64,000 nucleotides of DNA from Pseudarthrobacter oxydans (GCF_013314975.1 NZ_JABTYH010000004.1:62001-126000), one strand, 5' to 3'; positions 1 to 9,297 are shown, counted from the stretch's first letter. The notes: a model not told the origin generated them from the sequence alone. A program made the numbers and translations.

Positions 1-477
1 CAGCGCGCCGCCGCCGAAGCCCATGATGGCCATGCCGGTGGCCAGGCCCGGGCGGTCCGGGAACCACTTGATCAGGGTGGACACCGGCGAGATGTATCCG
101 ATGCCCAGGCCGATGCCGCCCACCACGCCGTAGCCGAGGTATACGAGCCAGAGCTGCTGCGTGAAGATGCCGAGCGAACCGATCAGGAAGCCGCCCGCCC
201 AGAACATGGCGGACGTGAACATGGCCTTGCGCGGGCCGTTCCGGTCCACCCAGGTGCCCATGATGGCGGCGGACAGGCCCAGCATCACGATGGCGATGGA
301 GAAGATCACGCCGATCTCGGTCAGGCTGGCGCCGAAGTGCTTGACCAGTGCCGTCTTGTACACGCTCGTGGCATAGGCCTGGCCGATGCAGAGGTGGACG
401 GCGAGCGCCGCGGGCGGCACCAGCCAGCGGTTGAATCCCGGCGGGGCAACGGTTCGTTCTCGGTCCAGCCAGCCCAT
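1..477 (-). CDS. OFA-family MFS transporter (oxalate/formate antiporter-like), N-terminal part
   Basis: Partial gene whose 3' end lies beyond the left edge; 159 codons are visible. The protein starts MGWLDRERTV and continues through about four hydrophobic segments. It carries the MFS loop after TM2 with a WVDRNGPR sequence (D-R-x-G-R-type motif) and a glycine-rich VVGGIGLGIGY helix typical of the oxalate/formate antiporter subfamily. It probably exchanges or imports small organic acids at the membrane, but the substrate cannot be read from this fragment. The ATG at 477 follows an AGGGAG ribosome site (minus strand). The leader upstream can fold (see 519-570). Family assignment is good; substrate is inference. 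Confidence 0.8.
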   Translation of the reverse strand, partial: MGWLDRERTVAPPGFNRWLVPPAALAVHLCIGQAYATSVYKTALVKHFGASLTEIGVIFSIAIVMLGLSAAIMGTWVDRNGPRKAMFTSAMFWAGGFLIGSLGIFTQQLWLVYLGYGVVGGIGLGIGYISPVSTLIKWFPDRPGLATGMAIMGFGGGAL

Positions 478-518
478 GGTGCTCCCTTGCTCGTCAAAGA
501 CGTCAGTGTCCTGTAGCT

Positions 519-570
519 GCCGCAGCGCATACCCCTCCAGAGGAGAAAGTCCCTCTTACGCCGCTGCGGC
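519..570 (-). promoter_or_regulatory. Structured 5' leader hairpin upstream of the OFA transporter
   Basis: A perfect 9-bp stem (519-527 with 562-570, GCCGCAGCG/CGCTGCGGC) encloses a 34-nt loop that holds a second 5-bp stem (539-543 with 552-556). On the minus strand it lies about 40 nt before the transporter start and about 40 nt from the end of the upstream gene. It could be the terminator of the 610-1833 gene, an attenuator, or a structured leader. It does not match a riboswitch class I recognise. Confidence 0.35.
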
Positions 571-609
571 CTCCGGCAATCATGGGGCAGATAGTAAGCA
601 AACGTATCT

Positions 610-1833
610 TTAATGCGGTGGGCGGTAGGTAATCCGCGACGAACGGCGCCGCCGGAGCACGGCGACAAGGAAGGCGGCTCCAGCCAGCACCAGCGCACCA
701 GCACCGGCGGCGACGGCAGGAAGCCCGATATCGAGGGAACCCCTGGCGACGACAGCGCCCTCGGATGGAGGCGCTGAAGGAGTGGCGGTGGCCGCCTTGG
801 GGTCTCCCCTGCCCGCGGCGGCCGCAGCGGCGGAACCGTCCGGTCCGCCGTCGAACACGGTGACTGTCTTGCTTCCCCTGTTGACCACTGCCACCGAACC
901 ATCGGCCGCAATCGCCAGGCGGCCGGGGTCCTCGCCCGTGGGAAGTGTTTGGGCCACGGCATCAGCCCCCGGCGGGATCACCGAGACTGTGTTGTCAACA
1001 CTGTTGGTCACGTATACGGTCCCGTCCGGACCGGCCGCCACCTCCTGCGGTCCGCGGCCCACCCGGATCCGTTGCGACACGGTGGTGCCGGCGGGCTCGA
1101 TGACGGCGACGTCGCCGGAGAGGACGTTCGCCACATAGACAGTTCCATCCGGCGCGACGGCGATACCGTGCGGGCTGGACGTCCTGCCCACGTCAACGGT
1201 GTGCGAGGGGCCTGCGGCACCGGCGGGAATCACGGTGACGGTCCCGGCGTGCTGGTTGGCAGCGTAGGCTGTGCCGTCCCTGGCCACCGCCACCTCCACC
1301 GGGAAGGGGCCGGCGTCCAGGACGCGCTTCACCCGTGTTCCACCCGGCGGCACCACCGAAACGGTCCCCTCGGAGGGACTGGCCACATACAGCGACCCGT
1401 CCGGTGCTGCCGCCAGCCAATGGTTGCCCTGCGTCAACGGAATGGTCGCGGACACCCCGCTGGCACCGGGCGCCACGACTCCCAGCTCCGTCTGCTGGGA
1501 CTCGGTGTGCTGGAGCACGTACACCGTTCCGCCGGCAGTGACGGCCAGGGACGTTGAAAAGTGGCCCACCGTGATGTGACGGGGGGCCTGGGCCTCGCCC
1601 GGCTGGTGGACGCTGACGCCGCCCACCCAGTTGTAGTCGCTGACATACAGCGCCCCGTCGGGACCGTACGCAATGCCCAACGGCTGCCCGACGGCGTCAA
1701 TCACCGTGGCATCGGCGGCGGACGCCGGAACGGCTACGACGGCGGATGCGAGCAAGATTGCGGCGCCGGCCAGCAGCGCCGTCCGGACGGAAGAGACCAT
1801 GCCGGCGGCACGGCGGAACAGCTTGTGAAGCAC
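610..1833 (-). CDS. Secreted, membrane-anchored YncE/YVTN-type beta-propeller protein
   Basis: 407 aa. An N-terminal signal peptide (hydrophobic core about residues 17-38, ending near ASAADA) is followed by about seven tandem repeats of roughly 40 residues. Each repeat has the PDGTVYVAN / VSVIPPG pattern of YncE/SMP-30/NHL-like propellers (residues 45-330). An Ala/Pro-rich linker, one C-terminal transmembrane helix (about 372-393) and a basic RRRRSSR tail follow, so the propeller should face outward and be anchored by its C-terminus. The start is GTG, with a GGGGGAAA ribosome site. Propellers of this kind are usually binding platforms or lyase-like folds; no catalytic residues are evident and the ligand is unknown. 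It stands alone, divergent from the 2007 gene. Confidence 0.8.
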   Translation of the reverse strand: MLHKLFRRAAGMVSSVRTALLAGAAILLASAVVAVPASAADATVIDAVGQPLGIAYGPDGALYVSDYNWVGGVSVHQPGEAQAPRHITVGHFSTSLAVTAGGTVYVLQHTESQQTELGVVAPGASGVSATIPLTQGNHWLAAAPDGSLYVASPSEGTVSVVPPGGTRVKRVLDAGPFPVEVAVARDGTAYAANQHAGTVTVIPAGAAGPSHTVDVGRTSSPHGIAVAPDGTVYVANVLSGDVAVIEPAGTTVSQRIRVGRGPQEVAAGPDGTVYVTNSVDNTVSVIPPGADAVAQTLPTGEDPGRLAIAADGSVAVVNRGSKTVTVFDGGPDGSAAAAAAGRGDPKAATATPSAPPSEGAVVARGSLDIGLPAVAAGAGALVLAGAAFLVAVLRRRRSSRITYRPPH

Positions 1834-2006
1834 GGTGTTTCCCCCAAAACTGCTGCCGACCCCCGCGGCAACCCTCCGATCCTACCGCCGGCCGCCGGGT
1901 TCGGAACCTGACTTTGGACCCATGGCCAGCCGCCGCCTGCAGTGCCAGTATGTGAGCATCAGGTTCACCCCCAGGCGCCCCAGCCGGGCAGCAAGGACGC
2001 ACGGCC

Positions 2007-4646
2007 ATGACCTATATCAGGGACCTCAGCGACGTGGGGCCAGGCGACGTCGCCGTGGCGGGCGGCAAGGCTGTGGGCCTGGGCGGCCTCCTCCGGGCCG
2101 GGCTGCCGGTCCCGCCCGGGTTCGTGCTTACCACCGCCGCGTACTCAGGGTTCGTGGACGCCAACAACCTCGCTGCCGGCATCCAGGAACTTGCCGCCCT
2201 GCCACCGGACGCGGAGCCGCAGGCGTATGAGGAAGCCTCCCGGCGGATCGGCGCCCTGTTCACCACCGGCACCATGCCCGCCTGGATCGCCGCGGAACTC
2301 GGTGCCGCCTACGAGCACCTCGGCAACGGAACACCCGTGGCAGTCCGCTCCTCCGCCACGGCCGAGGACCTCGCCTCGGCCAGTTTCGCGGGGCAGCAGG
2401 AAACCTCCCTGAACGTCCGCGGCATGGTGGAACTGTCCACGGCCGTGATCGGCTGCTGGGCCTCGCTCTGGACGGCGCGCGCCATGTCCTACCGCGCGCG
2501 CGAAGGCGTGGAACCCGGCCAGGTGCGCCTCGCCGTCGTCATCCAGCAGATGGTGGAGGCCGACGCCGCCGGGGTCATGTTCACCGCCAACCCCGCCAAC
2601 GGCCGGCGGGACCAGACGGTGATCAGTGCCGCGTGGGGCCTGGGCGAGTCGGTGGTCAGCGGGACGGTCACCACCGATGACGTGGTGGTGGACGCCGGGA
2701 CCGGGTCCGTGCTGTCGCGGCGGACAGCGGACAAGGACGTCATGACCGTCTATGCGGAGAACGGCACCCGGGAGCAGCCGGTGGCGGCAGCCCGCCGTCG
2801 CGAACCCGTGCTCGATGACCGGGAGGCGGCGGAACTTGCCGGCCACGGCCGGCGGGCCGCCGCGCACTTCGGCGCCCCGCAGGACATCGAGTGGGCGCGG
2901 GCCGGGGGCAAATTCTTCATCCTGCAGTCCCGCCCCATCACTGCGCTGCCCGAACCAACGGCGGACACCCCGGAGGCCTGGCCCGTGCCGTACCCGAACG
3001 GGCTCTACTTCCGGGCGAGCATCGTGGAACAGCTTCCGGACCCGCTCTCGCCGCTGTTCGCCGACCTGGTGGACGGCTCCGTGGCAAGGTCGCTGCAGGC
3101 CCTGATGGCGGAGGCCCTGGGCAAGAACGTCATCCGCGAAGGCGACGTCGGGCTGCCCACCGTCAACGGCTACGCCTACTACTATTACCGCAGCTCGGGC
3201 ATGTGGCGGATGATGGGCAGACTGCTGACGGCGGTGCGTGCCCTGGCCCGCGGCAAGGCGCACATGGGCATCGCCGGCTGGCGCGAGTTCTCCCACCCGC
3301 GCTACAAGCAGGCCATCAAGGACTGGCAGGAAAAGCCGCCGGCCCAGCTCACCGGCGGGGAACTGCTGGCGGGCGCGCAGGCGCTGCTGGACGCCGGTAC
3401 CGTCTACTACACGGCCGTGCAGTCCATCATTCCGCTGGCCACCAGCAGCGAGCTGGCCTTCCGCACCTTCTACGACAAGCTGGTCCGTCGCGCCGGGGAC
3501 CCGCCAGCCCAGACGTTCCTCCTGGGGTACGACAGCGAACCCATCCGGGCGGAGAAGTCGCTCTGGGACCTGGCCGCCTGGGCCCGCAGTGACCCCGGGC
3601 TGGCATCAGTGCTGCTGGAACGGCCGACGGCGGAGCTCACCGAGTGCCAGCGCACCGGATCGCCGCCCGCAGGGGTGGACGACGCCCTGTGGCAGGAGTG
3701 GCGTTTCGCCTTCCGGGAGCACCTGGACCTCTACGGCCACGCGGTCTACAACCTGGACTTCGCCACCCCGGTGGCCACGGATGATCCGTCCACCCTCCTG
3801 GCGACGGTGAAGTTCTACCTGCGGGGGCAGGGCACCGACCCGCACGAGCGGCAGCGGCTGTTGACCAGGCGCCGGGAGGAGCTGACTGAACAAGTGGCCG
3901 CCCGGCTGGGGCCGCGCCGCCGGGCCGCCTTCCTCCGGCTGCTCCGGTGGGCCCAGGACACCGCGCCGGTCCGCGAGGACGCGCTGGCCGACGTCGGGCT
4001 CGCCTGGCCGCTGCTGCGGCAGACGCTGCTGGAACTCGGGCGCCGGCTGGTGGCATCCGGCGTCATCGCGGAGCCCGCCGACGTGTTCTGGCTGCGCTTC
4101 CAGGAGGTGCGGACCGCCGTCGAGTTCGGCCTCGCCGCCCCCGGGGCGCACGCCGCCATCACCGGAGCGGACCGCCCCGTCCGCGCCGCCGCCGTCGAGG
4201 AACGCAGGATGCTGTGGCGGGGCCAGGCGAGGGCCGCCGCCCCGCAGATGCTCCCGGAGCGCCCGTGGATGGAGAAGGCCTTCGGGTCCATGATGCCGGC
4301 GGCGTCGCAACGCCAGCACGGCGACGTGATCAAAGGCGTGGGTGCCAGTTCGGGGCGGGTCACCGCTCCGGCCCGCGTCCTGAGCGGGCCCCGGGACTTC
4401 GGCCGGATGGAGCCCGGGGATGTCCTCGTTGCACGGATCACCACGCCCGCCTGGACCCCGCTGTTCGCTATGGCCTCCGGCATCGTCACCGACGTGGGCG
4501 GCCCGCTGAGCCACAGCTCCATCGTGGCCCGCGAGTACGGCATCCCCGCCGTCCTGGGCACCGGCGCGGCCACCCAGCGGCTGGCCACCGGCCAGCAGGT
4601 CACCGTAGATGGCGACGCCGGCACGGTCACTATCGAGCACCCATGA
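2007..4646 (+). CDS. PEP-synthase-family phosphotransferase with rifampin phosphotransferase-like architecture
   Basis: 879 aa. Residues about 1-316 form a PPDK-type ATP-grasp domain (K21 in GGKAVGLGGL, R114 in VAVRSSATAED, end near LQSRPITALPEP). A large middle domain follows (about 320-775). The C-terminus (about 785-879) is the swivelling phosphohistidine domain, GGPLSHSSIVAREYG, with the phospho-acceptor His at 836. A real PEP synthase has the His domain in the middle and a PEP-binding TIM barrel at the end, and that barrel is absent here. The order and length match rifampin phosphotransferases (about 867 aa), which pass the beta-phosphate of ATP to an antibiotic. Many relatives are annotated only as 'PEP/pyruvate-binding domain protein', so the true substrate is open. 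AAGGA precedes the ATG. The RNase-like gene follows after 13 nt and is probably co-transcribed. Confidence 0.75.
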   Translation: MTYIRDLSDVGPGDVAVAGGKAVGLGGLLRAGLPVPPGFVLTTAAYSGFVDANNLAAGIQELAALPPDAEPQAYEEASRRIGALFTTGTMPAWIAAELGAAYEHLGNGTPVAVRSSATAEDLASASFAGQQETSLNVRGMVELSTAVIGCWASLWTARAMSYRAREGVEPGQVRLAVVIQQMVEADAAGVMFTANPANGRRDQTVISAAWGLGESVVSGTVTTDDVVVDAGTGSVLSRRTADKDVMTVYAENGTREQPVAAARRREPVLDDREAAELAGHGRRAAAHFGAPQDIEWARAGGKFFILQSRPITALPEPTADTPEAWPVPYPNGLYFRASIVEQLPDPLSPLFADLVDGSVARSLQALMAEALGKNVIREGDVGLPTVNGYAYYYYRSSGMWRMMGRLLTAVRALARGKAHMGIAGWREFSHPRYKQAIKDWQEKPPAQLTGGELLAGAQALLDAGTVYYTAVQSIIPLATSSELAFRTFYDKLVRRAGDPPAQTFLLGYDSEPIRAEKSLWDLAAWARSDPGLASVLLERPTAELTECQRTGSPPAGVDDALWQEWRFAFREHLDLYGHAVYNLDFATPVATDDPSTLLATVKFYLRGQGTDPHERQRLLTRRREELTEQVAARLGPRRRAAFLRLLRWAQDTAPVREDALADVGLAWPLLRQTLLELGRRLVASGVIAEPADVFWLRFQEVRTAVEFGLAAPGAHAAITGADRPVRAAAVEERRMLWRGQARAAAPQMLPERPWMEKAFGSMMPAASQRQHGDVIKGVGASSGRVTAPARVLSGPRDFGRMEPGDVLVARITTPAWTPLFAMASGIVTDVGGPLSHSSIVAREYGIPAVLGTGAATQRLATGQQVTVDGDAGTVTIEHP

Positions 4647-4659
4647 GTAAGGAGCCGGC

Positions 4660-6045
4660 ATGAGGGAGCAGCATCCTCCGACCCTGCGTTTCCTGGGGGC
4701 AACGGACACCGTAACCGGATCCCGGTACCTGGTCCGGTCCCAGGGCCGGCACGTCCTGGTGGACTGCGGGCTCTTCCAGGGATACAAACGCCTCCGCGAC
4801 CGCAACCGTGTGCCCTTCCCGGTCAATCCTGCAAACATCGACGCCGTTGTCCTGACGCATGCGCACCTGGACCACACCGGGTACATCCCCGCGCTGGTCC
4901 GGGACGGTTTCCGCGGCCCCGTGTACGCAACGGCCGGCACCACCGAGCTGTGCAAGCTGCTGCTTCCGGACAGCGGATACCTCCAGGAAGAGGAGGCCCG
5001 CTACGCCGACCACACCGGATCCACGTCGCACCACCCTCCCGTGCCCCTCTACACGGCAGCCGACGCCGTCCGGTCCCTCGACAGTTTCATCACCCGCGAC
5101 TTTGACGCGCCGTTCCAGCTGCCCGGAGGCATCGAGGCAACGTTCCTGCCCGCCGGCCACATCCTCGGCGCGGCACAGGTGCACCTCAAAGTGGGCGGCC
5201 GGACCGTCCACTTCACCGGGGATCTGGGCCGCGCCCAGGACCCCCTGATGTACCCACCCCGGGCACTGGAACCGGTCAACGTGCTGGTCGCCGAGTCAAC
5301 CTACGGCAACCGCGAACACCCGGCGGGGAATCCGGAGGCCGAACTGGGCGAGGTCATCACGCGGGTGGCCAAGCGGCAGGGGGTCATCATGATCGCAGCG
5401 TTTGCGGTGGGCCGGGCAGAGACGGTGCTGCTGCACCTCTCACGCCTCCTGGCCAAGGGCGCCATTCCGCCGGTCCCCGTCTACCTGAACAGCCCTATGG
5501 CCATCGACGCGTCCGGCATGTACCAGCGGCACCGCGAGGAACACCGGCTCAAAGACCAAGAATTCGAGGCCATGTACAAAGTGGCCGTCCCGGTCCGCAG
5601 CCCTGACGATTCCAAGCTGCTCAACCTCCGCGGCGGGCCCATGATCATCATCTCCGCCAGCGGCATGCTCACCGGCGGCAGGATCCTCCACCACCTGGCA
5701 AGCTATGGACCCGACAGGCGGAACGCCATCATCCTCAGCGGCTACCAGGCGGGCGGCACCAGGGGCGCCTCCCTGGCCGCGGGCGAAAAGTACCTGCGCA
5801 TTTACGGCCAGGAGGTCAGGGTGGAGGCGGAGGTCATCCAGATGGAAGGACTGTCCGCGCACGCCGACGCCAACGAAATCATCCAATGGATGAAGGCTGC
5901 CCCCCAGGCGCCGTCCATGACGTACATCACCCACGGGGAACCGAATGCCTCGGACACCCTCCGGGCACGCATCAAGCACCAGCTCGGATGGAAAGTCCGC
6001 GTCCCGGAACATCTGGAGACGGTCTCGCTCGAGAACCCCCGCTGA
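4660..6045 (+). CDS. MBL-fold / beta-CASP RNA metallohydrolase
   Basis: 461 aa. The metallo-beta-lactamase core carries the zinc motif HAHLDH (about residues 66-71), a later metal-site His in AGHILGA (about 167) and the Asp of FTGDLG (about 185). The beta-CASP insertion follows (about 210-370: STYGNREH, AFAVGRAET, ISASGMLTGG). The C-terminal metal motifs are SAHADANE and THGEP. This is the YSH1/CPSF73-like group of bacterial proteins, whose tested members are nucleases acting on RNA. It is not an antibiotic beta-lactamase. An AAGGAG site lies just upstream and the gene is 13 nt from the phosphotransferase gene. Pairing of a beta-CASP protein with a PEP-synthase-like protein suggests a shared process that I cannot name. 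Confidence 0.88.
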   Translation: MREQHPPTLRFLGATDTVTGSRYLVRSQGRHVLVDCGLFQGYKRLRDRNRVPFPVNPANIDAVVLTHAHLDHTGYIPALVRDGFRGPVYATAGTTELCKLLLPDSGYLQEEEARYADHTGSTSHHPPVPLYTAADAVRSLDSFITRDFDAPFQLPGGIEATFLPAGHILGAAQVHLKVGGRTVHFTGDLGRAQDPLMYPPRALEPVNVLVAESTYGNREHPAGNPEAELGEVITRVAKRQGVIMIAAFAVGRAETVLLHLSRLLAKGAIPPVPVYLNSPMAIDASGMYQRHREEHRLKDQEFEAMYKVAVPVRSPDDSKLLNLRGGPMIIISASGMLTGGRILHHLASYGPDRRNAIILSGYQAGGTRGASLAAGEKYLRIYGQEVRVEAEVIQMEGLSAHADANEIIQWMKAAPQAPSMTYITHGEPNASDTLRARIKHQLGWKVRVPEHLETVSLENPR

Positions 6046-6062
6046 CCAACCGCCGGCAGGCC

Positions 6063-6081
6063 ACACCCCGGGCGCGGGTGT
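6063..6081. terminator. Short GC-rich hairpin between convergent genes
   Basis: ACACCC (6063-6068) pairs with GGGTGT (6076-6081) across a 7-nt loop, in the 37-nt gap between the beta-CASP gene and the convergent small gene. There is no U-tract. The stem is short, so this is only a plausible bidirectional terminator. Confidence 0.35.
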
Positions 6082-6082
6082 C

Positions 6083-6313
6083 CTACTCCTCGCTCATCCC
6101 GGGGTGCACCGGAACAAAGTCGATCTTGTTGCCCGAGTTCGAGCGGCCTGCGGTCGTCCGGGAGTACCCGCGCGCGTCGAGGTTGTTCTTTGCCCGGAAT
6201 TCGGCAAGGGCGGCGTCGTAGGCGTGGTTGAGGGCCTTGCCTGAGAACTCGCCGGTGCTGCCGTCGTTGAAATTGATCCTGATGCGGACGCTGGCGGGGT
6301 AGAGCCGGTTCAT
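6083..6313 (-). CDS. Conserved-looking small hypothetical protein
   Basis: 76 aa from the internal ATG (MNRLYPASVRIRINF...); a GTG at 6412 would extend it to 109 aa, and the start is uncertain because neither has a strong ribosome site. The body is charged and soluble, with a predicted beta-rich start (SVRIRINFNDGSTGEFSGKA) and a helical middle (LNHAYDAALAEFRAKN). There is no signal peptide, membrane segment or recognised motif. It is convergent with the beta-CASP gene and divergent from the symporter gene. Codon use looks like the neighbours, which supports a real gene. Function unknown. Confidence 0.55.
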   Translation of the reverse strand: MNRLYPASVRIRINFNDGSTGEFSGKALNHAYDAALAEFRAKNNLDARGYSRTTAGRSNSGNKIDFVPVHPGMSEE

Positions 6314-6585
6314 CCGGATGAAGCCATCTGCGTCCTGCTGGAGAGTAATCACGGAGAAACTGCTTTCGTTGTGGCCGGACTCCAGTCTGGCGCATAGTGC
6401 ACCGATTACCACAAATTCGCCAATGTGACCTGGGGAACAGTCTGGGCGATGACCAAATGGACTCGCACCAGCGTTTTGTGCGACACTTCACAAGTTTTCG
6501 TGTGGTGTGCGCCACTCCGTTCACCCGACATCGTGCACCACCGAACCGCACCACCCGCGCTCTTCCATGGAGGGAACCCACACTT

Positions 6586-8127
6586 ATGAGCGATGTCTTA
6601 TCAGCCATCAACGGCGTGATCTGGAGCGACTGGCTCGTCTATCTCTGCCTCGCCACCGGCGTCTACTTCTCCATCCGCACCCGCTTCCTGCAGGTCCGGC
6701 ACGTCAAGGGGATGTTCCAGCAGCTGGTCCACGGTGAAAAGTCCGCCTCCGGCGTCTCCTCGTTCCAGGCCCTGGCAATGTCCCTGTCCGGCCGCGTCGG
6801 CACCGGCAACGTCGCCGGCGTCGCCACCGCGATCGCCTTCGGCGGACCGGGCGCGCTGTTCTGGATGTGGACCGTCGCCTTCCTCGGCGCGTCCACATCC
6901 TTCGTTGAGTCCACCCTCGGCCAGATGTACAAGACCCGCGACCCGCTGACCGGCGAATACCGCGGCGGCCCGGCCTACTACTTCTCCCGCGCCTTCGCCC
7001 ACACTAAGGGCGCCGGCTTTTTCAAGGTCTACGGCTACGTCTTCGCCGCCGTGACCGTCCTGGCCTGCGGCGTCCTGATGCCCGGCGTCCAGACCAACTC
7101 CATGGCCACCGCAATCAGCGGCGCCTGGACCATCCCGTCCTGGGCTGTGGCCGTAGGCTCCGTCATCCTCCTGTCCCTCGTGGTCATGGGCGGCGTGAAG
7201 CGCATCGCCAGCGTTGCGGCGTTCGTGGTCCCGTTCATGGCCGCCGGCTACATCATCCTCGCCCTGATCGTCGTCGTCATCAACGCCGCACAGCTCCCGG
7301 GAATCCTCTCACTGGTGTTCCGCAGCGCCTTCGGCATGGATTCGGCCCTCGGCGCCATCATCGGCCTGGCCGTGATGTGGGGCGTCAAGCGCGGCGTCTA
7401 CTCCAACGAGGCAGGCCAGGGCACCGGCCCGCACGCCGCTGCCGCCGCCGAGGTATCCCACCCGGCCAAGCAGGGCCTGGTCCAGGCCTTCGCGGTGTAC
7501 ATCGACACGCTGTTCGTCTGCTCGGCCACCGGCTTCCTGATCCTCTCCACCGGCGCCTACCGCGTCTTCTCCGGCGGCAGCGAAGACGGCGAAGTGCTCG
7601 CCGAGGGCGGCCTGCTGTCCGCAAGCGCCGTGGTGGGGCCGCAGTACGTGCAGACCGGATTCGACTCCGTCTTCCCCGGCGTCGGCGCCGCGTTCATCGC
7701 CATCACGCTGGTCTTCTTCTGCCTGACCACCGTCATCGCCTACTACTACATGGCCGAAACCAACCTGCGCTTCCTGCTGGGCAACTCGTCGAGCAGGATG
7801 ATTCCTGGCCTCGGCACCAGCCTCGGCCGCGCCACCACCGTCGCCCTGCAGGTGGCCATCCTCGTCGCCGCCGCCTACGGCTGCGTGAACACCGCCGCTG
7901 ACGCCTGGGTGATGGGCGATATCGGCGTCGGGCTCATGGCGTGGCTGAACATCGTGGGCATACTGGTCCTGCAGAAGCCGGCCTTCAAGGCGCTCAAGGA
8001 CTTTGAGCGCCAGCAGAAGCTCGGCCTCGACCCGGTCTTCGACCCCCGCCCCCTCGGAATCACGGGGGCAACCTTCTGGGAGTCCTACAAGCCGGCCGAG
8101 CGCGAGAAGGAATCCGCCCGCGTCTAG
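6586..8127 (+). CDS. AGCS-family Na+:alanine/glycine symporter
   Basis: 513 aa with about 10-11 transmembrane helices. Family signatures are GRVGTGNVAGVATAIAFGGPG (the Na:alanine symporter signature, shown here at its recognisable core) in the N-terminal third and GVKRGVYSNEAGQGTGP in the middle. It imports alanine or glycine with sodium. The ATG at 6586 follows a GGAGGG ribosome site, so the in-frame extension upstream to 6397 is not used. The 270-nt region before it (6315-6585), shared with the divergent small gene, must hold its promoter, but no convincing -35/-10 pair or riboswitch was seen. A strong hairpin follows the stop codon. Confidence 0.92.
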   Translation: MSDVLSAINGVIWSDWLVYLCLATGVYFSIRTRFLQVRHVKGMFQQLVHGEKSASGVSSFQALAMSLSGRVGTGNVAGVATAIAFGGPGALFWMWTVAFLGASTSFVESTLGQMYKTRDPLTGEYRGGPAYYFSRAFAHTKGAGFFKVYGYVFAAVTVLACGVLMPGVQTNSMATAISGAWTIPSWAVAVGSVILLSLVVMGGVKRIASVAAFVVPFMAAGYIILALIVVVINAAQLPGILSLVFRSAFGMDSALGAIIGLAVMWGVKRGVYSNEAGQGTGPHAAAAAEVSHPAKQGLVQAFAVYIDTLFVCSATGFLILSTGAYRVFSGGSEDGEVLAEGGLLSASAVVGPQYVQTGFDSVFPGVGAAFIAITLVFFCLTTVIAYYYMAETNLRFLLGNSSSRMIPGLGTSLGRATTVALQVAILVAAAYGCVNTAADAWVMGDIGVGLMAWLNIVGILVLQKPAFKALKDFERQQKLGLDPVFDPRPLGITGATFWESYKPAEREKESARV

Positions 8128-8150
8128 CACGCACCGCGCAGTACACACTG

Positions 8151-8185
8151 GACCGTGCGCCGCGCCGCTTGCGCGGCGCACGGTC
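8151..8185 (+). terminator. Strong 15-bp stem terminator after the AGCS symporter
   Basis: A perfect 15-bp inverted repeat (8151-8165 with 8171-8185) with a 5-nt CGCTT loop starts 23 nt after the symporter stop. There is no U-run, as is common for actinobacterial terminators. It isolates the symporter from the next gene. Confidence 0.8.
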
Positions 8186-8292
8186 ACACCCCCATCAGCA
8201 GGACGCCATCAGGGCGCAGCCTCACCAAGGCCCGGCGTCATCAAGGACCCCTGATTCTGGAACGCAACCTCCGCTGTGATAATCCGGTAGGT

Positions 8293-9297
8293 ATGTCTTC
8301 CTTACCCGAATCTTCGACGACGGCTTCAGCCGCCGAAGAACGCAGCGCCCGCATCGCCGTCACACTCTTCCCCGTGCTGATCCTGGCCGGAGGTGCCGTG
8401 GCGCTTGCCACCCCCACCTCCTTCACCGGACTCGGCCCCTGGATCAACCCCCTGCTGGGGCTCATCATGTTCGGCATGGGGCTGACCCTTACTCCCCCTG
8501 ACTTTGCCGTCATCGCCAAACGCCCCGTCCCCGTCGTCATCGGCGTGGTGGCGCAGTACGCCATCATGCCGCTCCTGGGCTGGGTGATCGCGGCGGCACT
8601 GGGGCTGCCGCCGGCGCTGGCTGCCGGCGTGATCCTGGTGGGCTGCTGCCCCGGCGGTACAGCCTCCAACGTGGTCTCCTACCTGGCCCGGGGCGACGTC
8701 GCCCTGTCCGTGGCCATGACTACTGTGTCCACACTGCTTGCTCCCCTGCTGACCCCCGTCCTCGCCCTGTGGCTGGCCGGCCAGTACATGCCGGTGGATG
8801 CAGGCTCCATGGCGTGGTCCATCGTGCAGATCGTGCTGTTCCCCGTGCTGCTGGGGCTCGTCATCCGGCTCTTCCTGCCGCGCCTGGTCAACCAAGCGCT
8901 GCCCGCCCTCCCCTGGATTTCGGTCCTCGCCATCACGGCCGTGGTGGTTGCGGTGGTTGCCGCCAGCGCGAAGGCGATCTTCGCCGCAGGGCTGCTGGTC
9001 CTTTTGGCCGTGATCCTGCACAACGGCCTGGGCTATGCCCTCGGCTACGGCGCCGCCCGCCTGTTCAAGCTGCCGGTTCCTTCCCGGCGCACAACCGCCA
9101 TTGAGGTGGGCATGCAGAACTCCGGCCTCGCGGCAGGTCTGGCCCGGCAGTACCTCACCCCCGAATCGGCACTGCCCGGCGCCATCTTCTCCGTCTGGCA
9201 CAACGTGTCCGGCGCCGTCCTGGCCGCCTACTGGCGCCGCCGCAGCACTCCCGCTTCCCGCGCCGGCGAGCCGGCTCCCGTGGCAGTTACGGAGTAG
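8293..9297 (+). CDS. BASS-family Na+-dependent transporter (bile acid:sodium symporter family)
   Basis: 334 aa with about 9-10 transmembrane segments. Family motifs include LIMFGMGLTLTPPDF early, VGCCPGGTASNVVSYLARGD in the middle (the crossover helix region) and IEVGMQNSGLAAGLA late (the second discontinuous helix). In bacteria these proteins import organic anions such as pantoate or other carboxylates; bile salts are unlikely here and the substrate is unknown. The ATG at 8293 is preceded by GGTAGG. Its last 11 nt overlap the 3' end of the convergent methyltransferase gene, so the two transcripts overlap antisense. Confidence 0.9.
   Translation: MSSLPESSTTASAAEERSARIAVTLFPVLILAGGAVALATPTSFTGLGPWINPLLGLIMFGMGLTLTPPDFAVIAKRPVPVVIGVVAQYAIMPLLGWVIAAALGLPPALAAGVILVGCCPGGTASNVVSYLARGDVALSVAMTTVSTLLAPLLTPVLALWLAGQYMPVDAGSMAWSIVQIVLFPVLLGLVIRLFLPRLVNQALPALPWISVLAITAVVVAVVAASAKAIFAAGLLVLLAVILHNGLGYALGYGAARLFKLPVPSRRTTAIEVGMQNSGLAAGLARQYLTPESALPGAIFSVWHNVSGAVLAAYWRRRSTPASRAGEPAPVAVTE

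Noticed and set aside
4660..6045. Metallo-beta-lactamase antibiotic resistance.
   Set aside because: Beta-CASP and the C-terminal metal motifs place it among RNA-processing MBL enzymes.
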